Of a stretch of DNA of 64,000 nucleotides, positions 1 through 7,707 are shown one piece after another (the first letter of the stretch is position 1; the number at the start of each line of letters is the position of its first letter). The notes beneath the pieces were generated by a model, which searched no databases, was not told where the DNA came from, and worked only from the letters and a program-made list of their open reading frames with translations. The position numbers and the translations under genes are program-made. This stretch comes from Gracilimonas sp. (GTDB taxonomy: Bacteria > Bacteroidota > Rhodothermia > Balneolales > Balneolaceae), in contig NZ_JABURM010000006.1 of NCBI RefSeq assembly GCF_014762685.1, positions 124,001 through 188,000 of the forward strand. The letters are read 5' to 3'.

Positions 1-374
1 ATCAGAATTGACAAAAATTTTATTGGCTCGAAATATTCCAGTTGAACATTGCCCAATTTGGTACCCAAAAGTACCAACACCGGCAGACAACCCGTGAATA
101 GAATCCACAATACCTGGAATATTCTTTTCTTTATGAAATTAGCAAGAAAAATGCTCCCATAGACTAGCCACATTATAAGAAGAAGTGACATAAGGGTATC
201 GTTTACTGTCGGTGAATCCAGTAAGTCACTAAACAACAGGGAAAGTGTCAGTAGACACCAAAGCGACAGGGCGAGTGCGATTTTTTGATCCCTTCCTCTG
301 GATGGATACAAATCAGGATAGAGTAATTTTTCTTTTCCAACCGTTTCATCTGAATATAATTTAGATTGTCGCAT
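1..374 (-). CDS. Membrane protein of unknown function, 3' part cut by window edge
   Basis: An open frame starts at an ATG (complement 372-374) and runs without a stop to the left edge, giving at least 124 residues. The first ~35 residues are polar (MRQSKLYSDETVGKEKLL...), followed by three hydrophobic stretches: around residues 40-57 (ALALSLWCLLTLSLLF), 66-84 (LMSLLLIMWLVYGSIFLAN) and 90-108 (FQVLWILFTGCLPVLVLLG). This suggests an inner-membrane protein of at least three helices. No family is recognised. It lies downstream of the large lipoprotein gene on the same strand with a ~140-nt gap, so it could be co-transcribed. No clear Shine-Dalgarno precedes the ATG. Confidence 0.55.
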   Translation of the reverse strand, partial: MRQSKLYSDETVGKEKLLYPDLYPSRGRDQKIALALSLWCLLTLSLLFSDLLDSPTVNDTLMSLLLIMWLVYGSIFLANFIKKRIFQVLWILFTGCLPVLVLLGTKLGNVQLEYFEPIKFLSIL

Positions 375-514
375 GGCATATTTTATAGAAAAAATACTGA
401 AAGCTGTTCATTAGATAGATCTCCATAGAATGAATAAAATGGATGGTAATAGATGTCATAATCATTTCCCTTGTAAGTTTTGTGAAGTTTTTTTCTGTGA
501 CCAACAGATTTCGA

Positions 515-2464
515 TTATTTTATATTATTAACAACTTCTCCAACATATTTTAGGTTTACTGAAGACCCTATATGTTGGTCATTGTAGCATCTTGCAGATG
601 TATACGTTCCATCGTGGGTATTGGCTATAGGATCGAAGTTTTCAAGTTTAAATCCTTCAGAAAGACATCCACCTGTATTAACATATACCAAAACAATATT
701 TTCTTCATTAATCCATTGGTCATAAGAAGCAGAGAAGGTTGCAGAAAATGAAGGATCAAACCAAGTATTGTCAGCAGAATCCCAATAATAAATATCACCT
801 TTTGAGGAACTACCGGAGTTGTTTGATACATGAAAAAGCACAACTTTTGTTTCCCAACTATATCTCAACTCGTAATAACCCAATTTTAGTGGTGCGTCAT
901 TATCTGAAACTAAAACTGTCCCTATCTCAGAACCACTGGTACTATTAGAAGCAGAAAAAGTAAAACTATCCTCACCTGTGTATCCTTCATCGGCTTGGTA
1001 CGTAAATTCTCCGGTAAAAACATTGTCTAAAGTTACGGTCCCATTGGCAGGCTGGCTTTCAATGATAAAATCAGCCGCATAATCTGCTTCCAAGGTATCG
1101 CTTACGCTCGTACTGCCCTCTGCAATAACTATTTGCTTATCGTAGGTAACGGGGGCTAAGGGCTTTAGTGTGGCTTCCGCAGTAATCGACTGATTATATG
1201 CTTCCTTATTCAGCTCTAATGTGAAGGAGGTATTTTCACCGTCAAGAATGACTCCTTTTTTGTATTCCAGGGTAATTGCCAGTTGATCTCCATTTTCAGC
1301 AGCCATGCCAGAAACCCTGTCATCGGAAATACTGCTTATGTTAAAGCCTGCAGGACTTTCGGATCTTACTTCTCTATAGTCGAGCTGGCTGGCTTTTTCC
1401 ATCCAAGAATCCGGCACAAAGCTTTGAACCTTGCTATATATATTCTTTAACTCGCCCAACAACGTATACACCGATTGAGGTAAATCATATTCTGAACTTA
1501 TATTAAATGATTTAGATTTACCGTGTTCAAATGAAATACTGGAGGCTTTCGCTTTAAATGTATTGTCAAGACTTGTTTCAAACGGTTCAATACAAGCATT
1601 AATTAAATCTTCTCGCCTATCAAGTGTATTATTCAGTTTGATCAAAATAGTTGCACCAGTAGCAGATAAAAAGACACCACTTGCTACTGTTCCCCATCCG
1701 GTCCACGAAATTGTAGAGGCTAAGTAGGTAGCGTACCCCCAGCTTGCTATGGTAGTTACCAATAACGCCATATCCGGAGTAATAAGCTCCATTTTCTGTT
1801 CACACGATTCCGTTTGAGTGGACAACTTTTGTTTACCTGCTGACTGAGTATCCTCCAGGTTGGTTTTCAAAAACCGTGCAATCAGTTTTCTTTCTTCATC
1901 ACTTAATTGTTCCATTGAAGAGGTAGCCTCTTCAATTTCAGTAAGCATAATTTGCAGCGTATCCTTAACCCCTTCAGAAGTAACTACCTGAATTAGCTGT
2001 TCAAGACTGCTCTTTGACTCTACCAAAAAGTCTTCTACATACTGATCAGGATTATCGATTGACTCATAATTATTTATACTGAAAGCTATCGCAGTATCTA
2101 CACCAACATCATTAAAATGAAGAGTATGATTGCCCACCTCAATCTCAGGAATGATAAATATCAGCCCTTGATTATTTCCCTCATCTTCATAAAAAGGCAG
2201 CTCTACTTCTAATGAATTATCGATAGTAGCCTTGTAGGAATCCTCCTGCAAAGTAGCATTGGAAACTACTAGCCTGATAAATTCCCCCGGCAAAAAAGAA
2301 GTCTCTTCACTTTCAAAACTGATCGTTATTTCAGGCTCTTCGATCGGAGGCTCCTCCTGATTGGTAATTCCACCTCCACCATTTTTACAACCGCTGAGGC
2401 TCAATCCGGACACTAACAATATCAGGAAGGCGATTGGAATCCAAGATCTTGATAAATTATTCAT
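515..2464 (-). CDS. Large lipoprotein with C-terminal Ig/cadherin-like domain
   Basis: 649 residues. A type II signal peptide is visible: a hydrophobic stretch at ~9-24 ends in the lipobox LSGC (Cys26), so the protein should be lipid-anchored, probably in the outer membrane. Residues ~35-125 look like a beta-rich domain. Residues ~135-370 are mainly helical and contain a hydrophobic segment near 235-280 (LLVTTIASWGYATYLAST, GTVASGVFLSATGATILI). Around 440-525 a repeat typical of bacterial Ig/cadherin-like domains is readable (QPANGTVTL...GEFTYQADEGYTGEDSFTF). The last ~120 residues may form another beta domain (YYELRYSWETKVVLF...). No catalytic motif was found. A surface or periplasmic structural or adhesive role is an inference from the Ig-like module. 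Confidence 0.8.
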   Translation of the reverse strand: MNNLSRSWIPIAFLILLVSGLSLSGCKNGGGGITNQEEPPIEEPEITISFESEETSFLPGEFIRLVVSNATLQEDSYKATIDNSLEVELPFYEDEGNNQGLIFIIPEIEVGNHTLHFNDVGVDTAIAFSINNYESIDNPDQYVEDFLVESKSSLEQLIQVVTSEGVKDTLQIMLTEIEEATSSMEQLSDEERKLIARFLKTNLEDTQSAGKQKLSTQTESCEQKMELITPDMALLVTTIASWGYATYLASTISWTGWGTVASGVFLSATGATILIKLNNTLDRREDLINACIEPFETSLDNTFKAKASSISFEHGKSKSFNISSEYDLPQSVYTLLGELKNIYSKVQSFVPDSWMEKASQLDYREVRSESPAGFNISSISDDRVSGMAAENGDQLAITLEYKKGVILDGENTSFTLELNKEAYNQSITAEATLKPLAPVTYDKQIVIAEGSTSVSDTLEADYAADFIIESQPANGTVTLDNVFTGEFTYQADEGYTGEDSFTFSASNSTSGSEIGTVLVSDNDAPLKLGYYELRYSWETKVVLFHVSNNSGSSSKGDIYYWDSADNTWFDPSFSATFSASYDQWINEENIVLVYVNTGGCLSEGFKLENFDPIANTHDGTYTSARCYNDQHIGSSVNLKYVGEVVNNIK

Positions 2465-2609
2465 AGAAAATTTCTTAATAGTTGAGTATTACACATTGAT
2501 GTACCCCAAATAGAAATAATATTTTGGGAGATCGTTCTTCACTGCATAAGCCGGCTGTTTCACCGGGATACAATTATTCCATTCCAAAAAAAACCATTTT
2601 CGACTCAAG

Positions 2610-2637
2610 ATGAATGATTAAGGTTGGGTATTTTTTG
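2610..2637 (-). promoter_or_regulatory. Conserved ~28-bp element, copy 1
   Basis: The plus strand reads ATGAATGATTAAGGTTGGG followed by TATTTTTTG. The same string, with one or two changes, recurs at 5804-5833 and 7484-7513. Read on the minus strand, this copy sits ~146 nt upstream of the 515-2464 lipoprotein start. Constant sequence, orientation and distance suggest an operator or upstream promoter element rather than a random repeat. The binding factor is unknown. Confidence 0.5.
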
Positions 2638-2655
2638 AAATTGCACGTGTTATGA

Positions 2656-3324
2656 TTAATCACTGCCAAACCGCTCACCCCATTCCAGCCGGTCATCCCC
2701 GACTCCTTCCCGTGTAGTTGGCCTCAGCTCGTTCAATTTATTTATTGCTTCAGCAGCCGGGAGTCCCAGATAGCGTAAAAATCCATACGATATCATCCCG
2801 GTACGGTGGATGCCTGCCGAGCAATGTATATAAATTCTTGCCTCGTTGTTGAGGGCTTCCTCCATAGCCGAAAAAACAGATAGAAGTTCAGGCATTCGTT
2901 CCTCACGGGGAGGCGCAGCGGAGCTCATGCCAAACCACAGCCACTGCATATCTTCTTTCAGTGTTTCTTTTTGGATGGATTTGGCTCCTTCACTCTCAGA
3001 GAGCAAAGTAAAAATATGAGTTCCGCCCTGGAGACGGATATCCGTTATTAACTTCTTAGAGGGCCTGTGGCCAATGGCCATGCTGCCATTTCCAACTTTT
3101 ACCCAATCAATGGGTTCGATATCCTGAAGCCGATTTTGCCATCCCCTGACTTTTCCTAAAAGCGGCCCCAGAATTTTACCGGAGTCGGGATTGCTTTGAA
3201 GCATTCCCTGCAACTCAGCAAGTAGTGCCTTAGATCGGAGCAGTGCATCATCAATACCTGATTCAAGTGGATTTTCCAGCCACTCTCTTACCTGTTTTAC
3301 CAGTTGGGGAATGTCATCTTTCAC
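2656..3324 (-). CDS. Dual-specificity/tyrosine phosphatase-like protein (CX5R)
   Basis: 222 residues, no signal peptide, so probably cytoplasmic. The C-terminal half carries the protein-tyrosine phosphatase P-loop HCSAGIHRTG with nucleophile Cys168 and phosphate-binding Arg174. The sequence around residues 95-110 (RLQGGTHIFTLLSESEG) and a tail with ELRPTTREGVGDDRLEWGERF fit the dual-specificity phosphatase fold. The first ~75 residues are a helical extension of unknown role (a run of Leu/Glu-rich helices followed by GWQNRLQDIEPIDWVKVG). A substrate cannot be named. Stand-alone gene between secreted proteins; the first repeat element lies just past its stop codon. Confidence 0.8.
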   Translation of the reverse strand: MKDDIPQLVKQVREWLENPLESGIDDALLRSKALLAELQGMLQSNPDSGKILGPLLGKVRGWQNRLQDIEPIDWVKVGNGSMAIGHRPSKKLITDIRLQGGTHIFTLLSESEGAKSIQKETLKEDMQWLWFGMSSAAPPREERMPELLSVFSAMEEALNNEARIYIHCSAGIHRTGMISYGFLRYLGLPAAEAINKLNELRPTTREGVGDDRLEWGERFGSD

Positions 3325-3396
3325 TATAGTTAAGATATTGGTTGAATATAATTTTTGAATGTAATCAGATTATGGAATCTCCGGACATCTAACAAT

Positions 3397-4059
3397 TCAG
3401 CCGCGTATACCCGGCCCCAGTGCCCTGTTTTTTTGGTTCTTCAACTCTTCCTCGATTTCACTTTGTTCTTCCTCACTCAGGTATTGCACAAACTCCTTAA
3501 AGTTGTTCAAAAAGCTATCCCAAAAACCAGATTCCTCCGGCTGAAACGGCTGTCCCATGTATTCAATAGAATGAGAGACATAATAATCCCCGACCAGTGA
3601 GGTTTTAACTTTTTCTTTTATGATCTCATTGACTCCTTCTGTGCTCTCTGTTTTCATGAGGAAGAAATCTTTTCGCAATCCATCACAATGGTCGTAGGTA
3701 ACCGAATACACCACGGCAAAATCATTGGGCTTTAGAGTTACCATCCGGCTGGTATAGGTTCGTTCTTCATTCTGGTTGCTTTTGCTTTTTCTCAAGGCGT
3801 TGCGGGCTTTTTTATAGGTATCATAGTCCACATGGGCCGGAAACATATAGGTTTGATAGTCCACGGCAGTCTCACAGTAGCCGGGCTTCTCCATCTTTTC
3901 CTTGGCGTAGATCATGAGGTAGCGCATCTCAGGCTCGTCTTCTTCAAGAGGTACAAATCCTGCTCCAAAGACAAAGAAGCCGGATACTAATACAAGTAAT
4001 AGAATCTTCATGCCCATAGCGATTCGGTTTTCATTTTTAGGTGACAATTTAGTTTCCAT
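3397..4059 (-). CDS. Secreted or membrane-anchored protein of unknown function
   Basis: The longest frame starts at a GTG (4089). An internal ATG at 4059 preceded by AGGAAG nine bases upstream looks better, and a further ATG at 4011 begins a typical signal peptide (MKILLLVLVSGFFVFGAGF). From 4059 the product has 220 residues: a short polar lead, one hydrophobic helix, then a soluble domain. The soluble part contains paired cysteines (GYCETAVDY, YDHCDGLRKDF) and a Glu-rich C-terminus (LSEEEQSEIEEELKNQ). No family is recognised. It is followed by further genes for secreted proteins on the same strand, so it is probably part of a loosely organised set of envelope proteins. Confidence 0.65.
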   Translation of the reverse strand: METKLSPKNENRIAMGMKILLLVLVSGFFVFGAGFVPLEEDEPEMRYLMIYAKEKMEKPGYCETAVDYQTYMFPAHVDYDTYKKARNALRKSKSNQNEERTYTSRMVTLKPNDFAVVYSVTYDHCDGLRKDFFLMKTESTEGVNEIIKEKVKTSLVGDYYVSHSIEYMGQPFQPEESGFWDSFLNNFKEFVQYLSEEEQSEIEEELKNQKNRALGPGIRG

Positions 4060-4161
4060 CAAACGAATCTTCCTTGAATCTTCTACCACCGATCATTTCT
4101 ATAGCATGGGCCAGGTGTTTTTTCATGATGATATTCCAACTATGAGTAATGTATAAAGGCA

Positions 4162-4737
4162 CTAAAACGCATCCCCGGAAGCTTTGCGTTGTTCCTCGCG
4201 ATATTCAGTGGCTAGGTAAGCAAGATGTTTAAAAGCTTTTAGTATGCGGGGACGCATTTCAGTATCTTCTACATCAATCCCTATCACTCTTTCGCAATTC
4301 CTGTAAGAATAATCATAATTATCTGCCTGAGTAGACACACATATATTCTCACCTGTCGTCCTCAAGGCAAAATCTGAATAAGGAAATCCATAATTGGGGT
4401 CGAATACATTCTTTAAATCATAAAAACTTAATCTAGCACTCACTGAGGCGTTTGCCTTTTCTCCCACTGCTTTATCCGCTTTCTTATAGTATTTAAAATT
4501 CATAGAAGTAGAATAAAGACTTTCAATTTTTGAAGTTGCTATTAATTCACTCTTAGTACCTCGCCATGTATCGGCATAGAATCTAAACTTAACTTCTATG
4601 TAAGACTTCTTGGACTTAATAAAATCAACTGTTTCCTCCCACGTAGCATCAGACTGCTTCTCCTGGGCCAAGGCCGGAACGCTGAAGGTTAAGAAGAATA
4701 CCACTAAAAGCAGATTTGTATAAATAAGAGTTTTCAT
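4162..4737 (-). CDS. Secreted protein of unknown function
   Basis: The open frame extends upstream to 4839, but that would overlap the preceding gene by 68 nt. The ATG at 4737 starts a clean signal peptide (MKTLIYTNLLLVVFFLTFSVPALAQ) with an ALAQ cleavage site, so this start is chosen, giving 191 residues. The mature part has many basic and aromatic residues, two cysteines in the C-terminal half (ENICVSTQADNYDY, YRNCERVIGIDV) that could form a disulfide, and a helical end (RILKAFKHLAYLATEYREEQRK). No known domain is recognised. It lies 34 nt downstream of the DUF4189 gene, so the two are likely one transcription unit. Confidence 0.65.
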   Translation of the reverse strand: MKTLIYTNLLLVVFFLTFSVPALAQEKQSDATWEETVDFIKSKKSYIEVKFRFYADTWRGTKSELIATSKIESLYSTSMNFKYYKKADKAVGEKANASVSARLSFYDLKNVFDPNYGFPYSDFALRTTGENICVSTQADNYDYSYRNCERVIGIDVEDTEMRPRILKAFKHLAYLATEYREEQRKASGDAF

Positions 4738-4771
4738 GGTTCGTTTTCTATTGTGAAATTTTGGTTTTGAT

Positions 4772-5647
4772 TTATATACCCACATCGACGCGGACGATTT
4801 CAGCATCTGCATCCCTGCACATATTATCTGCGTGTTCAATCGCCCCTTCCATCATTTCCTTCCGTTCGCTGTTGCTCAGGTCCAGGGCAGTAGTATTATG
4901 ATCCACCTCGTTTTTTCCGGCCCAATCCACCGGCGAGGCACGGGTAAAGGCATGCTCCATCATATCACCAAGGTATCCGTAGATATTTTCCTCGACCACA
5001 TCCAAATATTTTTCCTTCAACGGAGTCATAACTTTTTCGGCATTCCTTGACCAAACCCAGCTATTGCCCTGTTTAACTGCTAGTGCCGGTTGGTACAATA
5101 CGTCCGTCACAAAACAGCGGTTTTCATCTTCGGAGTAAGTAAAATGATAAAAGTATACTCCTTTCAACGTCCCGCTCACTTCTTCGGAGTGTGTTAGCTC
5201 TCCGCCGTTGCACCCCCAGACTCGTGTGACCAGATCTTTCCCGCCTACAGCCCGAGCCTCGCTCATGGCCCTGTTCTCTGCAGCCCCTTGCGTTTCCGCA
5301 GTGCCCCAACCATAAAGGCTGCTGTTTCCGCGTTCAACCACGTATGTCCCACAACCACCGATAAAGCGGAGGACGACCTGACAGGAATCCCCACCGTTCT
5401 TTTCACACTCCTGTAATGCCCGTTCGTCTGCTTCCGACTGGGAGTCATATTGAATCGCCCAACCGTATTGATCTCCATCCCGCTGATCTATGGCCAGGCT
5501 TGCGGTCCGGCCATTCTCTAAATTTTGAGCTGATGCAGGAAATGAAACTAAAAAGATCAGGAGCAGACTAAAGATGGCATACAGGGAGACGGTCTTTATT
5601 AAAAGTTGCACCCCAAAAAACCCTTTATATTGTATCGATGTCTTCAT
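4772..5647 (-). CDS. Secreted DUF4189-domain protein
   Basis: The frame opens at 5704, but the ATG at 5647 directly precedes the signal region (hydrophobic stretch around KTVSLYAIFSLLLIFLVSFPASAQ), giving 291 residues. After cleavage there is a region resembling DUF4189: ASLAIDQRDGDQYGWA, SEADERALQECEKNGG, then GGCGTYVVERGNSSLYGWG and a second ENRAMSEARAVGG repeat. Paired Ala-rich helices with Cys residues are typical of that family. The C-terminal ~130 residues contain more cysteines (ENRCFVTDVLY, ADNMCRDADAE) and are not recognised. The family has no assigned biochemical function. The gene is preceded by repeat-element copy 2. Confidence 0.7.
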   Translation of the reverse strand: MKTSIQYKGFFGVQLLIKTVSLYAIFSLLLIFLVSFPASAQNLENGRTASLAIDQRDGDQYGWAIQYDSQSEADERALQECEKNGGDSCQVVLRFIGGCGTYVVERGNSSLYGWGTAETQGAAENRAMSEARAVGGKDLVTRVWGCNGGELTHSEEVSGTLKGVYFYHFTYSEDENRCFVTDVLYQPALAVKQGNSWVWSRNAEKVMTPLKEKYLDVVEENIYGYLGDMMEHAFTRASPVDWAGKNEVDHNTTALDLSNSERKEMMEGAIEHADNMCRDADAEIVRVDVGI

Positions 5648-5790
5648 AATCCCGTAATTTATGTGTTGTGATGGTTTTGGTTTTACCTGAAGTAAGCAAT
5701 CCATTTTGCCTTAACATGCCTCTGGATGAATTAACACACACCATAAGCTTGTCGTTTTACTTCAATTCAAAATTCATCAATAAGAAAAGC

Positions 5791-5834
5791 ACCTATTTGC
5801 ACTAATGAATGATTAAGGTTGGGTATATTTTGAG
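5791..5834 (-). promoter_or_regulatory. Conserved ~30-bp element, copy 2
   Basis: The plus strand contains AATGAATGATTAAGGTTGGG then TATATTTTGAG (5804-5834). The flanking ACCTATTTGCACT (5791-5803) is also close to the flank of copy 3 (ACTCTATTTCACT). On the minus strand it ends ~145 nt before the DUF4189 gene start at 5647. It is also downstream of the 5901-6869 gene, whose stop lies only 67 nt away, so a terminator role is possible, but it forms no obvious hairpin. Confidence 0.5.
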
Positions 5835-5900
5835 CTTCCATTTGCATGAACATCTTTTTGATATTTGAACAGGAAAGTGCATTTCAATGTTGGATATATT

Positions 5901-6869
5901 TTAATTAAAAACATATCCAACACTTAACAAATTCAGAGGATAGATATGAACAGGAGTATCTGAAGCTTCTCCCAAGTAGCTATTGTACCGTATATAAATC
6001 CCTTTGGAGTTGAAATTCCCCCATGTTTTGTAATAGCTGATGTCAAATCCATATGGAAGTGTAAAATCTTCCAGATTATCATTGTCTTTTTGTACCGTCA
6101 GGCTCAGGTCAGCTCCTCCCGTCACAAATAAACCAGACTCACTTGAACCAAAGGCTGCCCCCATGCGCATTGGTAATGAAAGAGTGATATTTTTATTCCC
6201 CATGAGATAAAAACCTGTTTCGAAACCAAAAAAACCGGTTTTTGAATGCACGCCGATTCCCAGGGAATATTGGCTATTATCTACATCATCAGTGCCAATA
6301 CCGACATTTAATGTTCTGAAATGTACATCGGGCTGTTTGTCCAAAAAGCTTTTGGGTCTAGAGCATGGTGCACTTAACGTTTCATAACCTTTCAAGAGAT
6401 CGAATGAAACAACTTCTCTGTTATATATAATCCAATCTCCATAAATGTTTTGCCTTCTGTCGAACATTCCATCTTGTACACCCAAACTTTCTACAGCCTC
6501 ATCCAACACTTCCCAATAGTTATATGAAAAATCATCCGGCGCCACCTTTCTTTCGATATCAATAAACCTTAGTTCTAATCCACTGGAACCGATAAAATTA
6601 TCATAGTTACATTCCAGGTAACTCTTTACCAAAGAGGGTGTAATTTTGTCTACATTTTCAGCCTCAACCAAAAATGGTTGTCCAAAGAAAGTAGCTCCGG
6701 TGCGTCCATTAAATAACAAATCACTCTCATAATCATTGTAATTATGAACAGCAAAAAATGTCACAAAATATCGATTGGCTTCTCTTTCCTGTGCATTAAC
6801 ATTTTGAATACCAAGAAATAATAAAAAGCCGATTAATAAATATAAAATAGATTGATTCTTATGGGCCAT
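5901..6869 (-). CDS. Secreted protein, probable outer-membrane beta-barrel C-terminus
   Basis: 322 residues with an N-terminal signal peptide (LYLLIGFLLFLGIQNVNAQ). The first ~165 mature residues form a soluble domain with no recognised family (EANRYFVTFFAVHNYNDY...). From ~195 onward the sequence alternates hydrophobic and polar residues in short strands (YSLGIGVHSKTGFFGFETGFYLMG, LSLPMRMGAAFGSSESGLFVTGGADLSLTV) and ends in aromatic VGYVFN, the pattern of an outer-membrane beta-barrel with a C-terminal Phe-type signature. A role in the outer membrane is therefore likely, but substrate or partner is unknown. Isolated gene on the minus strand, separated by ~108 nt from the next gene upstream. 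Confidence 0.65.
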   Translation of the reverse strand: MAHKNQSILYLLIGFLLFLGIQNVNAQEREANRYFVTFFAVHNYNDYESDLLFNGRTGATFFGQPFLVEAENVDKITPSLVKSYLECNYDNFIGSSGLELRFIDIERKVAPDDFSYNYWEVLDEAVESLGVQDGMFDRRQNIYGDWIIYNREVVSFDLLKGYETLSAPCSRPKSFLDKQPDVHFRTLNVGIGTDDVDNSQYSLGIGVHSKTGFFGFETGFYLMGNKNITLSLPMRMGAAFGSSESGLFVTGGADLSLTVQKDNDNLEDFTLPYGFDISYYKTWGNFNSKGIYIRYNSYLGEASDTPVHIYPLNLLSVGYVFN

Positions 6870-6977
6870 GATATATTGTCTAATTATTATATAATCCAGT
6901 TCAGGTTATTAGAGACTCTAATCTTATTTTAGAATTAGCCGAAAATCCTTTGACTTTCGGCTAATCGTTTGGAATTT

Positions 6978-7352
6978 TTAATCTCCATAGTAGGTGAAAT
7001 AGAAATCAATCGTCTTAAAATCATCTGCTCTATCATCTCCCATCTGTTTTCTTTTTTTTCTTCCTGCTTCTCCCCGTGTATCAAATGGCCCCCAAACGAT
7101 ATGTGAAGTTGTATGAAAATAAGTTTTAGGGTATTTAGCTTTTAATGCGTCATGATACTCATTGCCAATCGCTGTTTCATTTTCATCACAATCAGCTGAC
7201 ACAATATTTGAATAAATAATTTTCAATTCCTCGCCTTTATAAACCTCAAAATCGCTGTCAGCATGTTGAGAAACATAGTAATAACAGGTTTGAGCTTGCA
7301 CAGTACCTAATACTCCAGAGAGCATGAACAATAATAGTAAAAGAGTTTTCAT
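6978..7352 (-). CDS. Small secreted protein of unknown function
   Basis: 124 residues. Signal peptide MKTLLLLLFMLSGVLGTVQAQ with AQ cleavage site; mature part ~103 residues beginning TCYYYVSQHADSDFEVYKG. It has two cysteines (after the signal and in SADCDENE) and a basic patch (TRGEAGRKKRKQMGDDRADD), and ends in aromatic residues (IDFYFTYYGD). No family is recognised. Repeat-element copy 3 lies ~130 nt upstream of its start. Confidence 0.6.
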   Translation of the reverse strand: MKTLLLLLFMLSGVLGTVQAQTCYYYVSQHADSDFEVYKGEELKIIYSNIVSADCDENETAIGNEYHDALKAKYPKTYFHTTSHIVWGPFDTRGEAGRKKRKQMGDDRADDFKTIDFYFTYYGD

Positions 7353-7470
7353 TAGTGATTATTTAATTGAAACTTTCTGTTTAATGGTTTAAGACCAATC
7401 AGTGATGACTGATCAGTGACATTAACCGTATGCTACATAGCCATGTATGTAATTACGGGGCAATTAAAGC

Positions 7471-7514
7471 ACTCTATTTCACTAATGAATGATTAAGATT
7501 GGGTATTTTTTGAG
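7471..7514 (-). promoter_or_regulatory. Conserved ~30-bp element, copy 3
   Basis: The plus strand reads AATGAATGATTAAGATTGGG then TATTTTTTGAG (7484-7514), preceded by ACTCTATTTCACT. It differs from copy 2 at two positions of the core. On the minus strand it lies ~132 nt upstream of the 124-residue secreted protein start (7352), matching the distances of copies 1 and 2. Confidence 0.5.
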
Positions 7515-7563
7515 ATAGATGTGAGATGATAGACCTAAGACTTGAGATGAAATTTTTACCTAA

Positions 7564-7667
7564 TTCCGGGGCTCCGCTCCGGAACCTGTAATTAAGGCTC
7601 TGATTTATACTATTGAATAATATAGCTGGAGGCGGAGCCTCCATAGGGCATCGCGGAGCAGAGCCGC
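7564..7667. repeat. Cluster of GC-rich palindromes (REP-like)
   Basis: The 355-bp gap 7353-7707 holds no gene. Besides the conserved element it contains three GC-rich palindromes in an otherwise AT-rich setting: TTCCGG...CCGGAA (7564-7584), a perfect TGGAGGC-GGA-GCCTCCA (7627-7643) and GCGG...CCGC (7653-7667). They are followed by AACGAGG, the same string that borders the right palindrome of the transposase at 57.5 kb. The middle palindrome could also act as the transcription end of the pbpC operon, though no T-run follows it. Assignment as REP-like is inference. Confidence 0.4.
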
Positions 7668-7707
7668 CGCAACGAGGGACACGAGGATCATGAAGAAAGA
7701 AGTAAAC

